The notes beneath the pieces were generated by a model. That model did no database searches and had not been told where the DNA came from. It saw nothing but the letters and a program-made list of their open reading frames with translations. Shown here one piece after another: positions 23,860 through 33,999 of a stretch of DNA of 64,000 nt (its first letter is position 1; each line of letters opens with the position of its first letter). A program made the position numbers and the translations under genes. The DNA comes from Anagrus nilaparvatae (Eukaryota; Arthropoda; Insecta; Hymenoptera; Mymaridae), in assembly GCA_022575985.1 (NCBI GenBank), contig JAKSXM010000142.1, forward strand, positions 4,774,001-4,838,000. The letters run 5' to 3'.

Positions 23860-25262
23860 ATACCACACCTATTTTTTATTATCTTGTGTTAATTTATTAT
23901 TAATTTTTCTTCATACTTCGATCGAAACTGCTTGGCTTCGACTTTGTTTTTGCAGCCGTAAGTTATACAAAAAATATATTTGGTAATATAGTATAAAGAA
24001 TGGCTCAAATGGCACGAAAATAAATAGAAACTGAAAATGCAACGTGGCGTAGATATTTTACGTGGCTCATGTTTTGAGCTACCTAAACATTATACATGAA
24101 TAATAATTATTTCAACTCTACCTCGAAAAATTTGTGGAGAAAAATTTGCGATGAAATTTTTTTTTCAGTGTAACTGCAAGTATGAAATTCGTCGACTTTA
24201 ATGATAACAGTCCTACACTTGCGCCATTTTGGTTTTTAAAATTTTTATTTACTTTTTGATTTCATAGAAGTATTTTTTCAAACATGGAGACATTTTCTAG
24301 GGAGGGGTATTTAAAAGATATTTAAAAGGTATTTAATAATAAAAGCCCAAATTCAAAAGGGGGGGGGGGTGAAAAATATACGTTCTCATGGTAGAGTGAA
24401 AAACTTATTTGTGTAAACACACATTGTGTAAACACAACTTAAATGCATAAAACATGTATACTGACAGCTAAATGCTGGATATAATACATAAATGTTACGC
24501 AACATTACAATACAATTTGCTATTTTTATAATTTGTAAATATTACCTACACTAGATTTTAAGATTTTAAACCCAAACTATTCTGATTCCCTAAGCTCGTA
24601 TCTAAGCCCCTTAACCCAAATTATTATATTTCCCAAAAAAACAAAATTATGCTGCTTAAATTTAGGTTAAAATCGTGAAAAAATTATTTTTTTTAATTAG
24701 CCTAAATTACCAATATGTATATTCCAAATTTTAATTTTCAGTAAAGTAAGATTTGATTCTTAAATTATTTTTTTCTAAATATAATTTTGGTTAGTTTTCT
24801 TTTAATAAAATAACTCATTGTTTTATAAACTTTTTATTTAAGCATTTTTTATAAAACTTTTTATTTATTCATTTTTAATAAAATGCAATTTGTTTTTAAC
24901 GAAGAATTGCTTTATTAAGATTAAAACGAAATTAATATTATATGTAGGAAAGACTGCATTTTATATTTTCATAATACAAGTAAAACATGTTTTTTAATTT
25001 TATTAAGGATAAATTGTATTGCTTATATAAACACAAGTAATTACAACTTTGTATTTAAAAGATAAAATTTAAAAGTCAATTGTTAAATAAAACAAGTTTT
25101 TTAATTAGTATTTTAGTTCATTTCGAAAATAATTTATATTTTGATACTCTTTAAAAGTGATACTAACACTCACCTTTATGTGCATATTTATCGTATTGTG
25201 TATTTTGAATCGTCCTCACTATCATTGCTCCTACACATTTCTACCAAATTATTATAAAAACT
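23860..25262. repeat. Segmental duplication S1 of the Kazal upstream region
   Basis: This stretch matches about 28900-31020 (S2, apart from the element inserted at 30098-30823) and partly 34000-34600 (S3). Shared landmarks are CTTCATACTTCGATCGAAAC, AACGTGGCGTAGATATT, GTAAACACAACTTAAATGCA, a promoter block (TATAAAA at 24965-24959) and the 3'-end relic. Between promoter and 3' flank the coding exons are deleted: the ATG near 24876 runs straight into 3'-flank-like sequence (ATG AAT AAA TAA). Confidence 0.85.
25163..25240 (-). pseudogene. Kazal 3'-terminal exon relic (type b), copy 1
   Basis: After TTTGGTAG there are 25 open codons ending in YDKYAHKGEC then TAG. AHKGEC matches the sixth-cysteine end of KZ3psi (AHDGEC) and the DNA aligns with that exon. 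The following sequence matches the 3' flank of KZ1 (GATG.ACTAAAATAT). An identical 78-base copy is at 30932-31009. The exon could be a relic of a deleted gene or an alternative last exon for the gene upstream. Entering it in phase 1, the phase of KZ exon 3, gives a different frame that ends earlier. Confidence 0.5.
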
Positions 25263-25329
25263 ACTATATAATAAAATTTTAATCAAAATGATAGGCATGT
25301 AATAAGATAAAATGAAAAATTAATTATCA

Positions 25330-25415
25330 CAGCTAAAAATAAGATAAAATATAAGAATTTTCAAGTATTTTTGATAACTAAATTAATATCACGTAGGAAA
25401 GAATTCATTTTATAT
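25330..25415 (-). pseudogene. Exon 1 and promoter relic of a Kazal gene
   Basis: The minus strand around 25362-25330 aligns with the signal-peptide exon (AAAATTCTTATATTTTATC) but has TTG in place of the start and an extra A. TATAAAA of the conserved promoter block lies at 25414-25408. No other exons remain before the terminal-exon relic at 25240. Confidence 0.6.
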
Positions 25416-25591
25416 TTTCATAAAACAAGGAAAAAATTTCTGTTAATTTTATTGATAAGTAATGAATAATTACTAAGGATAAATTTTATTGTACATATAA
25501 CACAAGTAGGATAAAATTTAGAAGGAAATTGTTAATTAATATTTTAGTTTATCTCGAAAATAATTTATATTTCGATAGTCTTAAAGTGATA

Positions 25592-25677
25592 CTAACACTC
25601 ACCTTTATGAGCATATTTATAAATTTATCGTATTGTGTATTTTGAATCATCTTCACTATCATTTCACCTACACATTT
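25592..25677 (-). pseudogene. Kazal 3'-terminal exon relic (type b) with 8-bp insertion
   Basis: This aligns with 25163-25240 but carries eight extra bases (TTTATAAA) before the cysteine codon, which shift the AHKGEC ending out of frame. The copy at 32973-33058 carries the same kind of insertion, so two subtypes of this relic exist. Confidence 0.5.
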
Positions 25678-26671
25678 CTACCAAATTATTATAAAAACTA
25701 TTATATCGTAAAATGTTTATGAAAAATGAAGGCTCAGATCTTTGAAAAATAAGTAATAATAATAATAAATACTTCAGTTCGTTAGTAGACCATATTTATT
25801 ATTCATAATAAATTCCAAAAACCTTTTAGCAATTTCTATTCTATAAGATAATGAGTTGTATGGTAAGTTCTAATATCTGGCCCAAAATATTTTTTTTTTT
25901 CGAAAGTATTATGCATAAAAAAAAGATTTACAATTTTTTAGACATCTGGATCCAGTCATCATTAAATCACAAATGAGTTTATTTAGATTGCAAATGCTCA
26001 AGAAAATCAACAATTAAGCTTGACTTTTGTTGCTTTAATTCCTTAGCAACAGAAAGCTCAACTTTTTTCCGAAGGTAAAATTAATTTTTTTATTATAATA
26101 TATTTTTAATACCCAAAACCAATACAGCTATTCAAAATTTTAATTTTTTTTTTTTTTAACGAATTAACAGGACCCTTTTTAAACGTTTTTAATGTAGACT
26201 TTTTTACATTTATTATAATTTTACAATTAATAAAATTTAATTAATTAATTGTATTTGCATGTTTGCAGTCACGAATTTCATAAAATTTATTCAATATTCG
26301 AATTCACATGAACACATTATCAAAGAATATTCTTTAGATATTATGTCCATTACGTAGGGAAAACTGCAAGAAAAACCTACGTAGAGTATCGGGACTGTTC
26401 AATTTTTTTTATAATATTTAAAATTTCTTTTAAATAATATAACGAAAAACACAGCCCTACACAGTCCTAATTTTTAGTAAAGCAAGATTAGATTTCTAAG
26501 GTAATGTTAGTTATACGTTTGTGTAATTTTTCTTTTAATAAATAACTCACTGTTTTTTAAATTTTTTATTTAAGAATATTGCATGCGTAAAATATAACAA
26601 ATTTTTTGATTGATTGATATTTTAGTCCATCGTGAAAATAATAATTATTTTTTTAGTCTTCAAAAATAGTA

Positions 26672-28624
26672 CTATTTGGTACATAGACCATTGTGAGCCC
26701 ATGTAACATTAACTGCAATATAAAAGTAAAATTATTATTATTTTTTTTATGAATTTAACATTCGAATTGATGACATAATTAATTTTAAAACTTTAACTAT
26801 GATTAACCGAACAATGAAATCGAATTTTGATTTATTTTAAAATTATTATTAAAATTTTTATTTTTTTATTCTTAATTTTATCTTTTGTTGATATAAGTAC
26901 CTCCACATAACATACTACATATTAAATTTTCATAGGTGGCATAAAGGCGGCCATCAGTTCCACAAACTGGAGCCCATCCCACATTAAGGTTCTAAATTAA
27001 AAAAAAAAATTATTTTTAAGGTATGCAGTTTTAAAAAGAGAGTTTAATACAAAAAATTTAAATACTTACCATGCAATAAAGTCTTAGACATTCATTATCA
27101 ATTACTGGAAGAATAAAAAAAAATTATTTTGATATATCTATACAAATTAATTAATATTAAATGATTAATTGAGATTATTGACCATTAAGGGTAATTTATA
27201 ACATATTTTATTTTGTTGTGAGCTTTCGTTGGTATACCACCAACCTCTTCAGACTGAAAAATTTTTATTCAAAATAAATTTTTACAATGAAATTTACAAT
27301 TTTTTAACAAAATATTCATCAATTAGTTTGAAACATACCATCAATATTTTCTTAAAAAATACCTAAAAATATTTAAGAAACAGATTTTATGTTTCTCTAC
27401 TGAGTACATTTTAAATACTAAATTTAAAATTACAAGTATGTATTGGAAAAGTCAGCCGCATATCAACAAATTTTAATATTACAAACGAAATACAAAAAGG
27501 TTTGAACTTTTTCTAGCATTATAATACTTATTCGTAAATTATATGATCATCTTCTAAGTTTTAAATATATTAACTTCAATGTAAACATTAACACGTGTTG
27601 CTTTTTGACCCGGAAATTAATAAATAATTTTAGTATAAATATGTTAATTTTATTTTTAAATTCCAAAATTTTTTAAGTATAGAGATTTCTAAAGTATATA
27701 TGTTATGTATATTATATATTTTATAATTCATTTAAAAATGTTTTTTTATACGAAATTTATTATTATGATTGTTATAAGAACGTTCAAAACAAAAATTTTT
27801 AAAGAGCCAATTATTTTAGTTTTTTTATATATATGAAATTAAAGATTCATTTAAAATGTCCAGATATACATTTAGCTAATTTTTTATGATTTTGAGATAG
27901 AAATTTTGTGTCTTACTTTACATTTAAGGGCATTTTTTGCATCTGTATATCGAATTTTTCCGACACATGTCTTTTAGAATAATTACTCTCAAAATCTAAA
28001 ATTGATATTTTATTAAAATATCAAGTTTGAAATAGTATGTTTGAAGTGTTTACAATGATTCGAGCCTACAGTATCTCTATTAATTTTAACATCATCACTG
28101 TGCTCTTTAACCCTATGAAATAACGATCTTTTTGTTTGCCCCACATACAATGACTGCACTTTAATTTGTATATTAAATTAACATTATCCAAAAACCACTT
28201 TTTATTTTTCCCTCTTCTGACTACACCTGACAAGTTATCTATTATACAGGGTATTGTTATAACATTATGCGTTCTTAGTATTCTACTAATTTAACTATAA
28301 AATTAGGCCTTAAAAGGTATTTTTATTTAGGTAGTTGGCAGAAAATTCGAGTTCTTGGATTATAACCAGAACTATCAGCATCATTATTAGAATTATTACT
28401 TATATTTCTTATTCTTTCCAATCTCTTATATGTAAATTTTTTTATGAGTTTTAATGGATAATCATTCAGTAATAGTAAATTTTTACTAAATTCTAAATTT
28501 TTATTATGGAATTTTTTATCTTTTTTTTTTTTTTAATTTGATAATCATTAAAATTACCTTCATCTTGGGCTGATTCACATCCAAATATCACTGCTAAAAA
28601 TAGGATAAAATATAAAACTTTCAT
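26672..28624 (-). CDS. KZ2: secreted Kazal-domain peptide, four exons
   Basis: Predicted 77-residue secreted Kazal peptide. Exons: 28624-28558, 27104-27070, 26991-26901 and 26712-26672. Phases fit (1, 0, 1) and every intron is GT-AG. Exon 1 encodes the signal peptide MKVLYFILFLAVIFGCESA, then QDE. Exon 2 carries NECLRLYC with cysteines 1 and 2. Exon 3 carries PVCGTDGRLY, LIC and MLC with cysteines 3-5. Exon 4 carries WAHNGLCTK with cysteine 6, then TAG. The six-cysteine order and PVCGTDG are diagnostic of Kazal serine-protease inhibitors. The residue before cysteine 2 is Tyr, in the region that usually sets protease specificity. Intron 1 is 1453 bp because it holds a Penelope-like remnant; introns 2 and 3 are 78 and 188 bp. 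The target protease and tissue are unknown. The gene looks intact. Confidence 0.82.
27200..28510 (-). mobile_element. Penelope-like retroelement remnant in KZ2 intron 1
   Basis: Read on the minus strand, 28500-28300 encodes a linker with NDYPLKLIKKFTYKRLERI, as found after the reverse transcriptase in Penelope-like elements. Then 28290-28030 encodes LIYKLKCSHC and, after a one-base frame change, YVGQTKRSLFHRVKEHSDD, a clear GIY-YIG endonuclease motif (Y, VGQT, R, EH). Stops and frame changes show it is dead. The catalytic reverse transcriptase itself is absent. The remnant probably ends near 27200. Confidence 0.85.
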
Positions 28625-28713
28625 TATTATTAAAATATAATTGGTTTTAAATAAAATTTTCTGATATCTTGAAGTAACTTTAAAAACTAAATTAATATGT
28701 AGGAAAGCTTGCA

Positions 28714-28720
28714 TTTTATA
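28714..28720 (-). promoter_or_regulatory. TATA box of KZ2
   Basis: TATAAAA on the minus strand lies 90 bases upstream of the KZ2 ATG, inside the block shared by all family promoters (ATGAAAATATAAAATGCAAG, then CTTTCCTACAT). Initiation would be expected around 28685-28690. Confidence 0.7.
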
Positions 28721-30097
28721 TTTTCATAAAACAAGTAAAACATGTTTTTTACTTTTATTGATAAGTAATGAATAATTAGGAAAAGTAATGAATAATTAGA
28801 AAAAAGATAAAATTTAAAAATAAATTTTAATGATAACAAGGAATTATCTCCTTAGGGTTGATTCATAAATGTAGTCATCAAAAAATCTTGAATTTTGATA
28901 CCCTCTTTCCCCTAAATCCATAAGTACCAAACTATTTCTTATTATCCTGTTTTAATTTATTATTATTTTTTCTTCATACTTCGATCGAAACTGCTTGGCT
29001 TCGTTTTTGTTTTTGCAGCCGAAAGTTATACAAAAAATATATATGGTAATGTAGTATAAAGAATGGCCCAAATGGCACGAAAATAAATAGAAACTGAAAA
29101 TGCAACGTGGCGTAGATATTGTACGTGGCTCACGTTTTGAGCTACCACAACATTATACATAAATAATAATTTTTTCAACTCTACCTCGAAAAATTTGTGG
29201 AGGCTGCGATAAAATTTTTTTTTCAGTGTAACTACAAATATGAAATTCGTCGACTTTAATGACAACAGTCCTACAGCTGCGCCATTTTGGTTTTCAAAAT
29301 TTTTATTTATTTTCTGATTTCATAGAAGTATTTTTGCAAACATGCGGGCATTTTCTAGGGAGGGGTATTTAATAAAAGCCCAAATTCAAGGGGGTGGGGT
29401 GAAAAATATACGTTCTCATGGTAGAGTGAAAAACTTTTGTGTAAACACAACCGAAAAACTTATTTGTGTAAACACAACTTAAATGCATAAAACATGTATA
29501 CTGACAGCTAAATGCTGGTTATAATACATAAATGTTACGCAACATTACAATACAATTTGCTATTTTTATAATTTGTAAATATTACCTACACTAGATTTTA
29601 AGATTTTAAACCCAAACTATTCTGATTCCCTAAGCTCGTATCTAAGTCCCTTAACCCAAATTGTTATATTTCCCAAAAAAACAAAATTACGCTGCTTAAA
29701 TTTAGCTTAACATCGTGAAAAAATTATTTTTTTTAATTAGCCTAAATTACCAATATATTCCAAATTTTAATTTTCAGTAAAGTAAAATTTGATTCTTAAA
29801 TTATTTTTTTCTAAATATAATTTTGGTTAGTTTTCTTTTAATAAAATAACTCATTGATGTTTTATAAACTTTTTATTTAAGCATTTTTTATAAAACTTTT
29901 TATTTATTCATTTTTAATAAAATGCAACTTGTTTTTAACGAAGAATTGCTTTATTAAGATTAAAACGAAATTAATATTATATGTAGGAAAGACTGCATTT
30001 TATATTTTCATAATACAAGTAAAACATGTTTTTTAATTTTATTAAGGATAAATTGTATTGCTTATATAAACACAAGTAATTACAACTTTGTATTTAA

Positions 30098-30823
30098 GGC
30101 CCCCTTTTCAAAAATTAAAATTCGTAATGCACTTTTTTTTTATTTCATTTTCTTGCTTAAAAACATTTCAAGAGTGTATAAAAAAACTTTCAAGCAAAAA
30201 AAAATATATGTTTTTGAGATATTTTGATTTTTATGGGACGGATTCATATGAAAACATAAGCATTTTAAAACTTTAAACGCGTTTATCTCAAAACTACTTT
30301 TTTAAATCGGTTCCAGTTCTAACTCAAAAACTTATTCAGCTATTGACCTAAATCTAGGTGCGTTTTATTTGTAATTGTAGTTCCAAGTACTGGAACTAGA
30401 AGATCAGAAAAAAGTGGATTAGAAAATTTTTTATTGACCATATTAGGTGTTTTTTTTTACTTAAAAATCTCCATTTTTCGTTTTTGGCGCACCAAATGGT
30501 CAATTTTTGGAAGTTTTGCAAACTTTTAGTTCCAGCACTTGAGAAGTGTATAGGGAATAAAATGCTCTTTTATTTTTTTGTTTCGGATGCCCACAATAGG
30601 CGCTAGGTGTGGAACCGTTTTTTACTTTTATTTTTCAGCCTCTACTTTGACGCCCTCTATAAAATGTAAAAAATTTGGAAAATAAAAATGGTAATTTTTT
30701 TTATATTCTTTGATAGTTTTGCAACAATTTTAAAAAAAATTTGAAGTTCTTGTATAATAATATAACTAAAAAAAAAGGTGTTTAAAATTCATTAAAATTA
30801 CACAAAATAATGAAAAGGGGGCC
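30098..30823. mobile_element. 726-bp TTAA-flanked element (piggyBac-type, non-autonomous)
   Basis: Perfect 13-bp inverted termini GGCCCCCTTTTCA and its complement are flanked by TTAA on both sides (30094-30097 and 30824-30827). The paralogous sites near 25050 and 32860 read TTTAAAAGATAAAATT without the element, giving a direct empty-site comparison and defining TTAA as the target. TTAA targeting is characteristic of the piggyBac superfamily. No transposase frame is present; the frame at 30088-30276 spans the left junction and has no ATG of its own at the element start. Confidence 0.93.
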
Positions 30824-30931
30824 TTAAAAGATAAAATTCAAAAGTCAATTGTTAAATAAAACAAGTTTTTTAGTTAATATTTTAATTCATCTCGAAAATA
30901 ATTTATATTTTGATACTCTTAAAAAGTGATA

Positions 30932-31009
30932 CTAACACTCACCTTTATGTGCATATTTATCGTATTGTGTATTTTGAATCGTCCTCACTATCATTGCTCC
31001 TACACATTT
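30932..31009 (-). pseudogene. Kazal 3'-terminal exon relic (type b), copy 2
   Basis: Same 78-base open segment as 25163-25240, ending in the codons for AHKGEC and TAG, within duplication S2. Upstream on the minus strand lies only 3'-flank-like sequence and then the MULE arm at 31150, so no matching exons 1-3 are present. Confidence 0.5.
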
Positions 31010-31149
31010 CTACCAAATTATTATAAAAACTACTATATAATAAAATTTTAATCAAATTCATTGGCATGTAATAAGATAAAATGAAAAATTAATTAAAATA
31101 TAAGACAGAAAATTTTTTTTCATTTTTATTTAAGAATATTTATTAAATG

Positions 31150-31512
31150 GTTAAAATTTAATAAAGGGGGGGTGAATATGCGGCGAAATGCCCCATTTTT
31201 TAGGGTAGTTTTAGCCAATATAGGGGTAAAATATTGGTTATTTATGAAAAAGAAGTCTAAATTCTTGATCAGCGACCCACAAAACCCGTATGGTGCAGAT
31301 CTGAGCGCACAAAATGCAAATATGTTTAAAAAAACCCCTTTTTGGGGGTAGTTTTTGCAAATTTAAGAGTGAAACACCCTTTTTCTTTACGAAATGACCC
31401 CGATTTTGGTCTTCAGTGACCTAAAAAACTTATAATAGAGCAAATCTCGTGTACGCCAGTGAAAATACAACCAAACCCGTATTTTGCTTGGAGTAAAACT
31501 CGGTTGTGGCAA
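31150..31512 (-). mobile_element. MULE-arm fragment (about two ~140-bp units)
   Basis: Two degenerate units with GGGGGTAGTTTTTGCAAATT and CAGCGACCCA(C/A)AAAACCC, in the orientation of the right arm of the MULE at 37.5-38.3 kb. The end CCGTATTTTGCTTGGAGTAA matches the outer end of that arm (about 38300-38328). It replaces the body of a Kazal gene together with the adjoining inverted-repeat element. Confidence 0.75.
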
Positions 31513-32625
31513 CCGGAATTCCAGCTTTAAAAATAATTTTTTTTTTACGTCAAAGACTTAATATAAAACAATTCTATCTGTAAAAATAGACGTTTTAAGA
31601 AGAATAAATAAAATTTTTTATACTTTTTAAAAGTTATTAATTAATTATTAATGTTAATAATATTTATTACGCATTATTTCTTTAAATTAATATTTGACTA
31701 TTTTATTTAAATCTGATTGTTAGCAAATATTGTATAGATAAATGCTACTTAATCCACCTTAAGAACATCAGAAATTTTGTAATTTAATTTATACCAGGGT
31801 CTTCTAAATTTCCATGGAATTTTTAATTTGAATAATTTTTTTCTGTATATAAGTTTAATATTTAATATTTAAGTCTTGAGCCACACTAAAATATATTATT
31901 TGAACACAAAAAATTGTTTAAAACCTTGTGATAGCCCAGAAATAAGTTAAACTAACATATTTCCTATTTCCCCTAAAAGACCTATTAAATAATACTGAAC
32001 TTTTGAGTATTTTTAAGCAATTTTTTCTGAGACAAAAAAAAATTTTAAGAAAATCAAATATTTTAAGAAACTTTATGGTTCAGAAAAATATACTCATAAT
32101 AACTCTTAAATCCTGTATTTTTAATAGGAAAATTCGGGAGTTTCAGCGAAAATACGTCAGTTTAAATTAACTAAAGATAATAACTAAAGGTCTGAATCAA
32201 TTTTTAATGTTGAAATAATATATTTTACTTTGGTTCAAGCGAGGTTCAAGACTTAAATATAATAAATTTAAATTAGTCAGGAAAAAAATAGTAATTTTGG
32301 CATTCTTAATGCTCTTATTAAATTAATTAATTGACTATGTAAAAAAAAGAGTAAAAACTATATTTTTGCTCAGACAAAATAAATGCTATAATAATATTAA
32401 TAATAGTGTCAATATACTATTATAATTTAAAAAATTTTTTAGTCAAATAATAGCTTAAATAAATAATGTGTAATAAACAATATAAATTTAAACAACTTTT
32501 AAAAAGTAGGTATACAAAATTTAAATTATTCTTCTTGAAACATCTATCTTTATTGATAGAATTGTTTTATATTAAGTCTTTGACGTAAAAAAAAAATTAT
32601 TTTTAAAGCTGGAATTCCGGTTGCC
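31513..32625. mobile_element. ~1.1-kb inverted-repeat element, ends GGCAACCGGAATTCC
   Basis: The left end GGCAACCGGAATTCCAGC is matched by GCTGGAATTCCGGTTGCC at the right end. The arms run about 100 bp inward (TTTTTTACGTCAAAGACTTA against its complement near 32570). The right end lies immediately after a Kazal start codon (minus ATG at 32629-32627). The middle is AT-rich without coding. No clear target duplication is seen, so it may have inserted together with, or beside, the MULE arm. Confidence 0.75.
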
Positions 32626-32626
32626 G

Positions 32627-32740
32627 CATTATTATTAAATTACAATTTGTTTTAAATAAATAAAATTTTCTACTATCTTGAAGTAACTTTAAGAACTGAA
32701 TTAATATGTAGGAAAGCCTGCATTTTATATTTTCATAAAA
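32627..32740 (-). pseudogene. Kazal gene 5' end cut off right after the start codon
   Basis: The promoter block with TATAAAA (32729-32723), leader and ATG are nearly identical to KZ1, but the next bases are the element terminus. Exons 1-4 are gone; similarity to the family resumes only below 31150, at 3'-flank sequence. Confidence 0.75.
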
Positions 32741-32972
32741 CAAGGAAAAATTTTTTTTAACTTTTATTGATTTAATTACTTATCTCCTAAGGATAAGTAA
32801 TGAATAATTATTAACAGGATAAATTTTATTTTACATTTAAACTGAAGTAATTACAACTTTATATTTAAAAGATAAAATTCAAAAGTCAATCGTTAAATAA
32901 AACAAGTTTTTTAATTAATATTTTAGTTCATCTCAAAAATAATTTATATTTTGATACTCTTTAAAAGTGATA

Positions 32973-33058
32973 CTAACACTCACCTTTATGTGCATGCTTA
33001 TAAATTTATCGTATTGTGTTCGTTGAATCGTCCTCACTATCATTTCTCCTACACATTT
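32973..33058 (-). pseudogene. Kazal 3'-terminal exon relic (type b) downstream of KZ1
   Basis: An 86-base version with the eight-base insertion, located about 200 bases after the KZ1 stop. Because it follows an intact gene it could be an alternative last exon. In phase 1, the frame in which KZ1 exon 3 would enter, it encodes EMCRRNDSEDDSTNTIR then TAA, which supplies one cysteine. Confidence 0.4.
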
Positions 33059-33184
33059 CTACCAAATTATTATAAAAACTATTATATCATAAAATTTTAA
33101 TCAAAATAATTAGCAATAGGCATGAAATAAGATATAATGAAAAATTAATTAAAATAAGGCAGACTTATTTTTTCCATTTTTATT

Positions 33185-33260
33185 TAAGAATATTTATTAT
33201 ATGGTTAAAATATAACAACATTTTTTGATTACTTGATATTTTAGTCCATCGTGAAAAAAA
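33185..33260 (-). terminator. 3' flank of KZ1 with AATAAA
   Basis: After the TAA at 33261 the minus strand reads CACGATGGACTAAAATATCA, conserved in the other copies, and then CTTAAATAAAAATGG near 33190, a canonical AATAAA polyadenylation signal about 70 bases after the stop. Confidence 0.55.
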
Positions 33261-33715
33261 TTAATATTTTTTTAGTTTTCGAAAATGGTACCAGCATCTA
33301 CCTTTATAATCCAATTCAACATCAGCTGTAATATAAAAGTAAAATTTTTATTTTTTCAAACTTTATTTTATCATCTGTTGATATAAATACCTCCGCAGTT
33401 CTTATCACATTCTAATTTTCCAGGGTTGTTATAAGTTTTTCCATTAGTTCCACAAACTGGATTATATTCCTGTGTTGTCTAAATTGTTAAAAAATAATAT
33501 TATTTTTAAGGTAAACAGTAGGTTTTAAAAAAAAAAGTTTAATCAAAAAAATTTAAATACTTACTATGCAATTACGTACACATAGCCAATTAGCTCCTGA
33601 AAGAATTAATTAACATTATTTTTTCTTTTTAAATTTAAAATCCATTCAAATTACTTTTACTTTCGGCTGATACAAACATCACTGCTAAAAAAAGGATGAA
33701 ATATAAGAATTTCAT
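33261..33715 (-). CDS. KZ1: intact secreted Kazal-domain peptide, four exons
   Basis: Predicted 81-residue secreted Kazal serine-protease inhibitor-like peptide. Exons: 33715-33655, 33596-33565, 33478-33391 and 33325-33261, with introns of 58, 86 and 65 bp, all GT-AG, phases 1, 0, 1. Exon 1 gives a signal peptide (MKFLYFILFLAVMFVSA). Exon 2 gives WLCVRNC (cysteines 1-2). Exon 3 gives NPVCGTNGKTYNN, KLEC and KNC (cysteines 3-5). Exon 4 gives DVELDYKGRC (cysteine 6) and a basic tail RKLKKY. Reading through the exon 3 donor would give GGIYINR and a stop, so that splice decides whether the domain is complete. A second donor six bases inside exon 1 would remove two residues. It has a TATA box, short leader and AATAAA. 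The target protease is unknown; immunity, saliva or seminal fluid are roles known for short insect Kazal peptides. Confidence 0.88.
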
Positions 33716-33811
33716 TATTATTAAAATACAATTTGTTTTAAATAAACAAAATTTTCAACTATCTTGAAGTAACTTTAAGAACTAAATTAATAAGATGTAG
33801 GAAAATCTGCA

Positions 33812-33818
33812 TTTTATA
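33812..33818 (-). promoter_or_regulatory. TATA box of KZ1
   Basis: TATAAAA on the minus strand, 97 bases before the ATG, within the family-wide block (ATGAAAATATAAAATGCAG, then ATTTTCCTACAT). The expected transcript start is near 33785, giving a leader of about 70 bases. Confidence 0.7.
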
Positions 33819-33999
33819 TTTTCATAAAGCAAAAAAAAAAATTTTTTTAATTTTATTGATAAGTAATGAATAATTATGAAGGATATATTTTATTGAACGT
33901 ATAAACAATTACAACTTTGAAAAGATAAAATTTGAAAATAAATTTCAATGTTAACAAAGAATTATCTCCTAAGGTTGCATTCATAAATTTCGTCATCGA

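Larger units (their letters stand above)
28900..31020. repeat. Segmental duplication S2 of the Kazal upstream region
   Basis: Matches S1 (23860-25262) over its whole length with few changes, interrupted only by the TTAA-flanked element at 30098-30823. It contains a promoter block with TATAAAA at 30004-29998 and, as in S1, no coding exons between it and the 3' flank. The open frames on its minus strand (29026-29265) have no recognised domain. Confidence 0.85.

Noticed and set aside
29026..29265. 79-codon minus-strand frame starting with ATG in duplication S2
   Set aside because: The duplicated copy in S1 does not keep it as a clear frame and no signal or domain is evident.
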